A DNA stretch of 64,000 bases from Phycisphaeraceae bacterium (GTDB taxonomy: Bacteria > Planctomycetota > Phycisphaerae > Phycisphaerales > Phycisphaeraceae): positions 62,001 through 126,000 of the forward strand of contig JADZCR010000017.1 of the NCBI GenBank assembly GCA_020851465.1, in the 5' to 3' direction. Below are positions 8,095 through 16,140 of the stretch, piece by piece (the stretch's first letter is position 1; every line of letters starts with the position of its first letter). The translations under genes were made by a program, and so were the position numbers. Under the pieces are notes generated by a model. That model had not been told where the DNA came from. It worked only from the letters and a program-made list of their open reading frames with translations, and made no database searches.

Positions 8095-8802
8095 ATGCGC
8101 AGATTCACTAGCTTTCTCATGATGGTTGTCGCCGGACTTGCCATGATCGCGTGTGTTAAATCCAAAACACACAGCACAGCTTCACCGTCACCTGTTTCCG
8201 CGTCAGCTAAACAACCTGAGTCTGTTGTCCTGCCTGTTGCTGCGGCAGATAGGATGGAAGCAGAGACACCAGCCGCTCAACCACAATCACAGGAGAACCC
8301 ACACATGCCCGCGGTACTTGACTACACGATGAAGAGCCTTGACGGCCATGACGTGAACCTTTCCAAATATAAGGGCAACGTCGTGCTGATGGTGAATGTT
8401 GCCAGTCGGTGCGGGCTGACCCCGCAATACAAGGGGCTTGAGGCCCTGCATGAAAAATACAAGGATCAGGGATTTTCAATTCTTGGGTTTCCTGCCAACA
8501 ATTTCGGCCAGCAGGAACCGGGAACCAATGAAGAGATTCATCAGTTCTGTCAGAAAAATTACGGCGTCAAGTTCGATATGTTTTCCAAGATTTCCGTCAA
8601 GGGTGATGACAAAGCTTCGCTCTACAAATACCTGACAGAGCAGGATCCGATCGGTAAGACAAAGGGTGACATCTCGTGGAACTTCGAAAAATTTCTCATC
8701 GGTCGCAATGGTCAGGTTGTTGCGCGGTTTGAGCCTAAGACCACACCTGAGTCACCCGAAGTCGTCAAGGCTATCGAGATCGAGCTGGCGAAGAAGCCGT
8801 AA
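8095..8802 (+). CDS. glutathione peroxidase-family protein, exported
   Basis: A 235-residue thiol peroxidase. The catalytic domain starts near residue 75; Cys106 in NVASRCGLTP is the peroxidatic residue, Gln in NNFGQQEPG (near 139) and Trp195-Asn196 in WNFEKFLIG complete the usual tetrad. It is therefore a Cys rather than a selenocysteine enzyme and may use thioredoxin-like donors. An N-terminal export signal precedes it (MRRFTSFLMMVVAGLAMIAC), possibly a lipoprotein signal with Cys20, then a Ser/Pro/Gln-rich linker. The frame opens at 8056, but the ATG at 8095 has GGGAGA upstream. An envelope role in peroxide defence is inferred. Confidence 0.88.
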   Translation: MRRFTSFLMMVVAGLAMIACVKSKTHSTASPSPVSASAKQPESVVLPVAAADRMEAETPAAQPQSQENPHMPAVLDYTMKSLDGHDVNLSKYKGNVVLMVNVASRCGLTPQYKGLEALHEKYKDQGFSILGFPANNFGQQEPGTNEEIHQFCQKNYGVKFDMFSKISVKGDDKASLYKYLTEQDPIGKTKGDISWNFEKFLIGRNGQVVARFEPKTTPESPEVVKAIEIELAKKP

Positions 8803-8909
8803 GAAATCGGGCTTGCTCGAATCCGTCTCTCGCGGACAGACATTCTGTGGTGCGCGCACAGCCGCCTCCTTCGTGTATGTGGAGAGAGGGTGGATTAGAC
8901 ACGAGCACC

Positions 8910-10220
8910 TCATGGTCTGGCTGGGCCTTGCGTGATGGTTTCCGGCACTTGGCAGCACCATTTCTTCCACGGCTTCCAGCGGCGTATGTAGGAAGTATTG
9001 GTCGTGATGTTGGTCATTGTGGATGCCATCGTGACCGATGTGTCGTAAGCGGCGGTATCCGGCCCGCCGTGACGACAGACAGCCCGTGGAAAGGGTGCGT
9101 GGTCGGTCATGACACGCCGCAGGTGATCCAGACCCAGCCCCCACGGCTCGTGGCACAACTGGCCGATGTGTACGAACCGTACCGCGGAATCCGTGAAGTA
9201 CTCGTTATCCGGCGCGCCGAGATGTTTGCCGGCTTGATTGAAATATTCCAGCCGCCTTGCGCGGATAAACGCATTCATCTCCGGCGATTCGAAATGTCCC
9301 TCGGTACACCAGATCACGTCCGCTTTGTTACGGTCGAGTCGTCGGAACCCAACGCGACGGAAGCTATGTTCGACAGCCACCGCATTTCCCGCCGGGTCGC
9401 CATAAATCGCCGAATGTCTGCCCCAGTTATGCAGCGCGTACCGCGCGATCAGTTCTTCCAGGTGGCGTACGTCGCGCGCAAAGCGCAGGAGCGGTACCTG
9501 ATTCACCGGCCAGGTGTCCTCAATCGGATCATCCAGAAATGTGCTGCACGAAGTGGCGCAGACTCCAGCGACACCGCGTTCATTGCCGACACCCCATTCC
9601 ATGACATAACCAGTGCGCGGCCTGCGGAGAATGATCTTGCCCTGTCGAACGATGTTTGGTTTAAGTCGGCGGAACGGCTTGGCGGGACGGTGACGATAGC
9701 TGCGCGGCTTGGGCGGGGGAGCGGACTCCAGACTGTGCGCGCCGATCACACCGTCAGGGCCGACCATCAATGCCCCGGAGCAATGCCCTTCCTCCATGCG
9801 ACGGCTCTGCGGAGGAAAGCACTGAAGACTGCGCCACCAGTTATCGTGAAGAACGCGCATCTCCAGGTACTGAAGTGTTGCTGCCTCCGCCAGCGGACAA
9901 TCCGCCCCTTGTGCGAATCCGCGAAGATAATCAATCCGCTCGGGGTAAATATCAGCCAACTCGGGAAGTTGATTGAAGTCCGGCGGCGTCTCCAGCCTGT
10001 TGATGACGTATCTCTCAAGTCCTGCCTGGCTCATCGCACCCAGCGTTTCTCGCAGTGCAATATGCTTGAGAGCTGCTCGGATTGCCTGACGGACTTTTTG
10101 ACGTCCCAGTTTCTTGCCCTCAGCCTGACCGTCATTGAAGGGGATGATCGGAACGATTTCAAAGTCAGGATGCACGCGGTATCTCCGGTTGATAGCGACC
10201 AATTGTGGTGAACTCAAGGT
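8910..10220 (-). CDS. C45-type (acyltransferase/Ntn-hydrolase-like) peptidase family protein
   Basis: A protein of about 436 residues resembling C45 peptidases and acyl-CoA:6-aminopenicillanate acyltransferases, which mature by self-cleavage before a Cys. The candidate nucleophile is the Cys at bases 9780-9782 in GHCSGALMVGPDG, followed by a strand and then the GYVMEWGVGNERGVAG segment; DHAPFPRAVCRHGG near the end matches the family C-terminus. Start is uncertain: the frame is open to 10499 and overlaps the divergent methyltransferase gene; there is no good ATG, and I give the TTG at 10220 (10205 also possible). Natural substrate unknown. Confidence 0.65.
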   Translation of the reverse strand, partial: TLSSPQLVAINRRYRVHPDFEIVPIIPFNDGQAEGKKLGRQKVRQAIRAALKHIALRETLGAMSQAGLERYVINRLETPPDFNQLPELADIYPERIDYLRGFAQGADCPLAEAATLQYLEMRVLHDNWWRSLQCFPPQSRRMEEGHCSGALMVGPDGVIGAHSLESAPPPKPRSYRHRPAKPFRRLKPNIVRQGKIILRRPRTGYVMEWGVGNERGVAGVCATSCSTFLDDPIEDTWPVNQVPLLRFARDVRHLEELIARYALHNWGRHSAIYGDPAGNAVAVEHSFRRVGFRRLDRNKADVIWCTEGHFESPEMNAFIRARRLEYFNQAGKHLGAPDNEYFTDSAVRFVHIGQLCHEPWGLGLDHLRRVMTDHAPFPRAVCRHGGPDTAAYDTSVTMASTMTNITTNTSYIRRWKPWKKWCCQVPETITQGPARP

Positions 10221-10274
10221 GAATGCGGCGAAGTTTACCCGTTTCCTTCCCTCCGTCGTGGTAATCTTCAATCT

Positions 10275-11084
10275 ATGAAACCGCGTTCCGACCGTCGCCC
10301 TCCGATCGCCAAACGCCAACGCCAGCCGTCTAATTGGGGAAACATCGCAGATTGGTATGACAATCTTGTGGGAGAGGCAGGCAGCGAATATCAGCGCGAA
10401 GTTGTCCATCCCGGTGTGCTGCGATTGCTGGGAGCTCGGAAAACTCAGCGCGTGCTTGATGTGGCCTGCGGTCAGGGCGTCTTCTGCCGGCTGCTGCATG
10501 AACAGGGAATCAAAGCTGTCGGCGTAGATGCCGCGGCTGCATTACTCCACCTGGCACGCAAACGCAGCGACCCGGCTATCGAATATTTCAGTGGTGATGC
10601 GCGGGAGCTTGCATCCGTACGCGAACTGTCGGGCAGGACATTTGACGCGGCAGTGTGCGTGCTGGCGATACAGGACATGGACCCGATTGCCCCTGTATTT
10701 GAAGGCATCTTCCGGCTGCTGGTACCCGGAGGTCAGTTGGTCATCGCCATGATGCATCCGGCTTTCCGTATTCCCAAGCAAAGCTCCTGGGGATGGGACG
10801 TACAACGCGGTGTGCAGTACCGACGGGTTGATCGGTATCTCCTTCCACGCAAAGAGCCGATCATCACTCACCCCGGCAGCGCACCGACTCAGCATACGTG
10901 GACATATCACCGGCCGATTGAAGCCTATGTCAAAGCACTCACCCGTACAGGGTTCGTGATCGACGCCATGGAAGAATGGGTCAGTCACAAGATCAGCGAC
11001 AGCGGACCTCGAGCTGTGGCAGAAAACACAGCTCGACGGGAAATACCGATGTTTCTCGCACTGCGTGCAAAAAAGATGTCGTAA
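10275..11084 (+). CDS. class I SAM-dependent methyltransferase
   Basis: A 269-residue soluble methyltransferase. Motif I is RVLDVACGQGVFCRLL (about residues 58-73), motif II GVDAAAALL, motif III EYFSGDAREL, and a post-motif LLVPGGQLVIAMMHPAF is characteristic of the Methyltransf_11/25 group. A basic N-terminal tail (KPRSDRRPPIAKRQRQ) precedes the fold. Substrate unknown. Transcribed divergently from the C45-like gene and convergent with the dioxygenase-like gene. Confidence 0.85.
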   Translation: MKPRSDRRPPIAKRQRQPSNWGNIADWYDNLVGEAGSEYQREVVHPGVLRLLGARKTQRVLDVACGQGVFCRLLHEQGIKAVGVDAAAALLHLARKRSDPAIEYFSGDARELASVRELSGRTFDAAVCVLAIQDMDPIAPVFEGIFRLLVPGGQLVIAMMHPAFRIPKQSSWGWDVQRGVQYRRVDRYLLPRKEPIITHPGSAPTQHTWTYHRPIEAYVKALTRTGFVIDAMEEWVSHKISDSGPRAVAENTARREIPMFLALRAKKMS

Positions 11085-11133
11085 GTCTCCGCCGCTGATC
11101 GGTTGGCTTTGCTATTGGATTGGTTGTTTGTTT

Positions 11134-11871
11134 CTACTCGACTTTTTTCCCGCCGCGCAGCACCGGGTACTGATCGCCCCAGGGCGTGCGTGTGTCAGCA
11201 CGGACCATGCGGGGGGTGTGGTACTGCGGCACATAGGCGTAGCGGAATTCTCTTGAGGTGTTGGCACCGCTTCGGTGCAGCGTCAGGGAGCTGAAAATCA
11301 CCACCGTACCCGCCGGCACTTCGACGGGAATCGCAGCGGAGTCGTCGATGCCCTTGGGTATCTTCTCGCCTGTGACTTCATCCCGCTCATGAGGCAGCAG
11401 ACCAAGACGATGCGAGCCGGGAATGACCCAGACGCAGCCGTTATCGAGAGTGGCTGGGCCGATCGCAGTCCAGCAGGTGATGTATTCCACCGGGTCAGTC
11501 ACCACGTAGCCGGAGTCCTGATGCCAGGCAAAGCTACGGCCTTTTTCAGGAGCCTTCATTACCACCTGGTTGTAATAAAGATTTGCATCAGGGCCGACAA
11601 ACTTCGCGCAGGCCTCAAGGTAGATCGGACTCTTGATGAATTTCGTCAGCAATTCGCTCTTGCTGTGCGCTGCGCCGATGAATGGTCGTAACCGAGTCAT
11701 CTCAATGAGTTTCTGATCGCCTGTCGCCTCCGCCTGTGTGATGGCTTGATTGTGTAATCGATGAAACTCGCCGATGACATCGCGCAGCTCCGCTGCACTC
11801 CACATCGGCTCGGTGATAAAAAATCCCTGTTCGTGAAACTGACGGACCTGCTCGTCGGTAATCATGCTCAT
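11134..11871 (-). CDS. phytanoyl-CoA dioxygenase family protein
   Basis: A 245-residue Fe(II)/2-oxoglutarate-dependent oxygenase. The metal triad is visible: His117 and Asp119 in FAWHQDSGYV and His199 in SLTLHRSGANTS; an Arg about ten residues on (REFRYAY) would hold 2-oxoglutarate. Planctomycetes carry many paralogues acting on unknown small molecules, so lipid specificity should not be assumed from the name. ATGs at residues 1 and 3 are both possible starts. A 181-base spacer separates it from the divergent YetA-like gene. Confidence 0.88.
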   Translation of the reverse strand: MSMITDEQVRQFHEQGFFITEPMWSAAELRDVIGEFHRLHNQAITQAEATGDQKLIEMTRLRPFIGAAHSKSELLTKFIKSPIYLEACAKFVGPDANLYYNQVVMKAPEKGRSFAWHQDSGYVVTDPVEYITCWTAIGPATLDNGCVWVIPGSHRLGLLPHERDEVTGEKIPKGIDDSAAIPVEVPAGTVVIFSSLTLHRSGANTSREFRYAYVPQYHTPRMVRADTRTPWGDQYPVLRGGKKVE

Positions 11872-12052
11872 ATCGTGATTCTAGTAGAGAAAAAACGGAT
11901 CCGTGCAACCCCGATGGGTATGTTACACCCCGTGCAGGTTATTCATAAGGCAGATGTTTTTGAGCGTCAATAGATTCGGCCAGGGGGTTAAGCTTGCGGC
12001 CAGCCCGCATCATGACGACACTTTTGATCCTTAACCTCCGAAGGATCCCGCC

Positions 12053-14398
12053 ATGCCCGATGTCAAACTCGATATTCCGTTCAGTCTCAGCAATCCGTGG
12101 GAGTTTCCCATCCACGGCATGCCGCTGCGTGTGAGTGTCCCGCTGCCTCGCGGCGCCGTGCGTGATCCTGCGAAGGAGTTGGTCCTGCTCGATCAGGAAG
12201 GCAGAGATGTGCAGGCGCAATGGCGCGTGTTATCTAAGTGGAAGGATGGCTCCGCATGTTTTGCGTTGATGGACTATTCCGCTGCCACGATCGCGCCGCG
12301 CACTCAACTTAATTTCAAGCTCGCACGCCGTCTGGGAGAACTCCCCAAAGCACCGATTCAGTCCGTGATCAAGGTCAAGGAAGACAGCAAGTCGATTTCG
12401 ATCGACACCGGTCCGCTGCGCTGGGTTTTTTCCAAGGGTCGGTTTTCACTGGCTGAGGAAATTCACTTTGCCGGCCGCGATTGGATCGGCGGACAGGAAT
12501 CCGATGCTACGGTTCTCGACACAGCCGGCCAGATTTACCGCGCATCTCAGGGCGAGTACCGCATCACGGTCGAGGAACAGGGGCTTCACCGTGCGGTGGT
12601 GCTGATCGAGGGAGATTTTCGCAATCCGATGCAGCGATTTATGAACTACAAGGCCCGCATCACCTTTGTCGCAGGCGGGTCACAGGTCCACCTGTCACAC
12701 ACGATCCGCAACCGTGAGCCGGGACGTCAGGGACGCGATGTACTGCGGTGGGGAATCTCCGGCGGTCTGGCTGTCAGCGACAAAGCGATTCGTCGCCTGA
12801 TGCACAATCAGCGCGGACAGATGACGATCTACGCTGCCGTTGAAGTACCTGAAAATGTGGACCTCGACACAGGGGTGTATGAAACGCATCTGCGTCACGG
12901 GCCAAGTCTGCGCGAAGATATGAACGATGTCTGCTATTCGATTAAATCGGAGCTGGAATTAAGTCGGTACGGCTCGTGTGATGCGCTGATCGACCTGCAC
13001 GAACCGGGCGTCGGCGGAATGCTCTTTTCCTGGGCGATGCCTGCGCCGACGTATGAAGGACCGATGCACCTGGGCAGCGATCGCAATCGTTTCGAGATCG
13101 ATTTTTACTACGACGTGCTTTGCGATATCCCCGGACAGCCGCCGGAAGCCAAACCCAAGCCTTCAGGTCCGATGCACCTCAACGAGGGCATGGGTAAGAC
13201 TCGGGATTTTCTGATTAATTTTCATGACGATGCGCTGCCGATGCGCGAACTGGTCCACGACTCAACTCACGTGAGCTATCCGGGTGTCGTAGGTGTACCT
13301 GCGGAGATCTACCGACAGGCGGAGTTTGCCGACATCCACCTGACCTTGCCGCAACAGCTCAACAAGTATCCGATGCTTGAGTCGAAGATCGACACATTGT
13401 TGGCGGCACAGTGGGCGTATGACTGGCCCAAGGCCAGCGGTTGGCGCGACTATGGCGATGAGATCGGCGCACGCGGACGATGCCCGGAGTTCGGCGTCAA
13501 ACAGTTCATCAACAACGAAGAGGATTATCTCTTTTGCCTGATGACCGACGCATGGCGCACTGGTCGGCCATATCACAGCCAATCGCGTGCCGTTGCGCGG
13601 CATCTCATGGACATCGATTACATCGACTTTTCGACCGATCCGGGACGCGATGGCGCAGATTGTCCGCACTCGACCGGCCACACCAATGGCGAGTGTTACA
13701 CCAGCCATCAATGGTGTCAGGGTCTTCTGTACTGGTACCTCGCCACCGGTGACAACGAAGCCCTGCGCATCAGCAAACGCATCGGTGACAACCTCATCTG
13801 GTGGATCACCGGGCCGCACAAGTCGGCACTGACCGCCAGCGGTCGGGAGTCGGCATGGCCCATGCTTTCACTCGCGGCACTCTACGAAGTCACCGGCGAA
13901 GAAAAATACCGCGATGCAGGCATGCTGATTGTTAAGGACCTCCTCGAATCCCACCGACGCCACGGCCAGATCATGTGGGAATATCCGCTGGGTTCAGGCA
14001 TCTTCAGCAGTTATATGGCTCTGATGACCTTCAACGGTATCTGGGCCATGTACGACGTCACCGGCGATGCGACAGTGCTCGATCTGTGGAAGAAGGCATC
14101 GGGTCCGTATGTCGAACAACTCAGCGACCCGCGGCATTGGGGTTATCTCCACTTCCGAAACTGGCCGATCAAGTGGGCTGACCTGGGCACGCTGATGCGG
14201 TGGTATTACCTCACCGGCGATAAGAAATACGTGGAACTGGGACGTAATGGTTTACGGCTCATCATGGCTGGCTGTCCGCAGCCACTCAACCAGACACAGG
14301 GGTTTATTGCGATGGGGTACCGACACTTCATTTACTTCCTCAAGCTGGCTGACGAGTTTGGCATGATCGATGATGATAAGTGCGTGCTGGTGTGGTAA
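12053..14398 (+). CDS. YetA / exo-rhamnogalacturonan lyase (PL26)-like protein
   Basis: A 781-residue protein resembling the PcRGLX/YetA family. The N-terminal part (residues 1-85) looks like the RIFT-barrel domain (NPWEFPIHGMPLRVSVPLPR), followed by a beta-rich middle and, from about residue 430, an alpha/alpha-toroid-like region with many Trp and Tyr (AQWAYDWPKASGWRDYGDEI, SHQWCQGLLYWYLATGDNEAL). Known relatives degrade rhamnogalacturonan, but catalytic residues cannot be confirmed here. I see no signal peptide from this start, so it may act on imported oligosaccharides. GAAGGATC precedes the ATG. Confidence 0.65.
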   Translation: MPDVKLDIPFSLSNPWEFPIHGMPLRVSVPLPRGAVRDPAKELVLLDQEGRDVQAQWRVLSKWKDGSACFALMDYSAATIAPRTQLNFKLARRLGELPKAPIQSVIKVKEDSKSISIDTGPLRWVFSKGRFSLAEEIHFAGRDWIGGQESDATVLDTAGQIYRASQGEYRITVEEQGLHRAVVLIEGDFRNPMQRFMNYKARITFVAGGSQVHLSHTIRNREPGRQGRDVLRWGISGGLAVSDKAIRRLMHNQRGQMTIYAAVEVPENVDLDTGVYETHLRHGPSLREDMNDVCYSIKSELELSRYGSCDALIDLHEPGVGGMLFSWAMPAPTYEGPMHLGSDRNRFEIDFYYDVLCDIPGQPPEAKPKPSGPMHLNEGMGKTRDFLINFHDDALPMRELVHDSTHVSYPGVVGVPAEIYRQAEFADIHLTLPQQLNKYPMLESKIDTLLAAQWAYDWPKASGWRDYGDEIGARGRCPEFGVKQFINNEEDYLFCLMTDAWRTGRPYHSQSRAVARHLMDIDYIDFSTDPGRDGADCPHSTGHTNGECYTSHQWCQGLLYWYLATGDNEALRISKRIGDNLIWWITGPHKSALTASGRESAWPMLSLAALYEVTGEEKYRDAGMLIVKDLLESHRRHGQIMWEYPLGSGIFSSYMALMTFNGIWAMYDVTGDATVLDLWKKASGPYVEQLSDPRHWGYLHFRNWPIKWADLGTLMRWYYLTGDKKYVELGRNGLRLIMAGCPQPLNQTQGFIAMGYRHFIYFLKLADEFGMIDDDKCVLVW

Positions 14399-14514
14399 TC
14401 GCCGTATGACGAAAAAGATTTCCGAAGGAGGATTCGATCGAGGACATGGCTTGTTTGGGACAAAAACTCAACGAGCCTGCCTAAAATCGATGAAGCACAG
14501 GTTGAGCAGTACGA

Positions 14515-14883
14515 ATGAGTCAGCTTAAAAAAATTCTTATCGTCGGTCATTGTGGTAAAGACGGTCCAATGCTGCAGGATGCTCTTAGTAGCCTGAAAGG
14601 TGTGCCAGCCCTGCGTATCAATGACACTGCGACGCTGAAGAAAGAAGCGACATCCGATGCGCTGCTGCTGGTAAACCGCGTGCTGGAAGGGCGATTCGAT
14701 TATTCGAGCGGGATAGAACTGATCGAGTCAATGAAAAAAAGTGCGGGTGTCAAAATGCTGATCTCTAATCTCCCTGATGCTCAGGCACAAGCGGAAAAGG
14801 TCGGCGCGGTGAAAGGCTTCGGAAAAGCCAAGGCGTACGAACCCGCTACGCTGGCACTGGTACGAAAGACTATGGGAATCTGA
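14515..14883 (+). CDS. small alpha/beta protein, receiver-like, unknown function
   Basis: A 122-residue soluble protein not recognised as a named family. LKKILIVGHCGKDGPMLQDA, then DALLLVNRVLEG, and VKMLISNLPDAQAQAEKVGA suggest a Rossmann-like or CheY-like alternation of strands and helices, but the phospho-acceptor Asp expected after the third strand is not evident. Codon usage and context look genuine. It stands alone between the YetA-like gene and the TPR gene. Confidence 0.6.
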   Translation: MSQLKKILIVGHCGKDGPMLQDALSSLKGVPALRINDTATLKKEATSDALLLVNRVLEGRFDYSSGIELIESMKKSAGVKMLISNLPDAQAQAEKVGAVKGFGKAKAYEPATLALVRKTMGI

Positions 14884-15016
14884 TAATGCTGTTTTGATTT
14901 TCCACTCGATTGCTGTCATCAGACACGGGAAATTAAAAATTCATCTTCAGCGTTGCGGGCTCGCGTGGTAAACTCTTCGTTGTTCTGATCATCTCTATTT
15001 CTATCGGAGCAGGCTT

Positions 15017-15415
15017 ATGAGCAAATTGTTGATTCTTATCGTGGTCTTGGCGGCGATTGCGGCAGGACTTTATTACGGAGGAGTCTGGCCCAAACAGACG
15101 ACCACTTCCAACGCGCCAGCCGCGGGCACACCCGCTCCGGATGATCTGTATCTCAAAGGTGACCAATATTTTGCGAGTAACCAGTATCAGGCTGCCGCAG
15201 ACACCTACCGTGAGGCGGTGCAGAGAAACCCGGACAGCCCGCGTGCAGCAGAGGCTCGCTATCGCATTGGCAAAACGCTGGAAGATGCAAAAAAGCCCGC
15301 AGAAGCACTGGCCGCGTACAAGGAATACATCGAAAAAAATCCGAACGACGAGAGTTCTCGCATCAATCAGGCTAAGAAACGCATCGACTTTATCACAGGC
15401 ACCGGCGCTCAGTAA
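15017..15415 (+). CDS. membrane-anchored or secreted TPR protein
   Basis: A 132-residue protein with an N-terminal hydrophobic segment (LLILIVVLAAIAAGLYYGGV) and a Thr/Pro/Ala-rich linker, followed by tetratricopeptide repeats from about residue 42: DLYLKGDQYFASNQYQAAAD, then DSPRAAEARYRIGKTLEDAK, and AEALAAYKEYIEKNP. The last part resembles YbgF-type TPR domains. GGAG lies eight bases before the ATG. It is likely a periplasm-facing scaffold; the partner is unknown. Confidence 0.75.
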   Translation: MSKLLILIVVLAAIAAGLYYGGVWPKQTTTSNAPAAGTPAPDDLYLKGDQYFASNQYQAAADTYREAVQRNPDSPRAAEARYRIGKTLEDAKKPAEALAAYKEYIEKNPNDESSRINQAKKRIDFITGTGAQ

Positions 15416-15580
15416 AAGATGCAGAGGGTTGCCTGATCCTCGGACAATCCAGCTAGCAAGCGATGCCACGCTGTGTCGTGGAGGGTTTGTCCTGTCCTGA
15501 GTTTTTTGAGGGACATGGAAAGTGTTGAGCAAGATTGCTGCTTTTCTCTACACTTGCGGTTCACTCCCGGATTGATCGTT

Positions 15581-16030
15581 ATGAAAATTGCGATCGGATG
15601 CGACCATGGCGGGTTCCCGCTCAAGAAAAGCACGACTGACCTTCTGCGTTCTCTTGGCCACCAGGTGATCGACAAGGGGGCAATGATCGACGATCCGAAG
15701 GATGACTACCCCGACTTTGCCGAGGCGGTTGCCCGCGCAGTGCAAAACGGCGAAGCGCAGCGCGGCATCGTCATCTGCGGTAGCGGCGTCGGGGCATGCG
15801 TGGCGGCCAACAAACTCAAAGGCGTTCGTGCCGGTCTGTGTCACGACACCTATAGCGCTGCCCAGGGTGTCGAGCACGACGACATGAATGTGCTCTGCCT
15901 CGGCGCTCGCATTGTCGGCATCGCACTGGCGGAGCAACTGATCCGCGCATTCGTCGGCGCAACATTCAGCGGAGAGGAACGTCACCGACGACGGCTGGCC
16001 AAGGTTCTTGCAATCGAAGCACGCGGCTGA
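15581..16030 (+). CDS. rpiB: ribose 5-phosphate isomerase B (RpiB/LacAB family)
   Basis: A 149-residue enzyme interconverting ribose 5-phosphate and ribulose 5-phosphate in the pentose phosphate pathway. MKIAIGCDHGGFPLKK, the active-site loop ICGSGVGACVAANKLKGVRA with its catalytic Cys, and GVEHDDMNVLCLGARIVG are all canonical. The open frame starts at 15473, but the ATG at 15581 begins the conserved sequence. Convergent with the subtilase gene. Confidence 0.93.
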   Translation: MKIAIGCDHGGFPLKKSTTDLLRSLGHQVIDKGAMIDDPKDDYPDFAEAVARAVQNGEAQRGIVICGSGVGACVAANKLKGVRAGLCHDTYSAAQGVEHDDMNVLCLGARIVGIALAEQLIRAFVGATFSGEERHRRRLAKVLAIEARG

Positions 16031-16140
16031 GCATCACCTGTCAATCGCTCCGTAACGCTGTCGAGTTAAGCAAAAACAACTGCTGCCGGTTTAGCACCAA
16101 TCTTGGTACGCGGATTTTTCCCTTTGCGTGTTAATGTTGC

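Noticed and set aside
8847..10211. Rightward open frame of 454 codons
   Set aside because: It lies opposite the C45-like gene, has no recognisable domain or ribosome binding site, and reads like the complement of a GC-rich coding frame.
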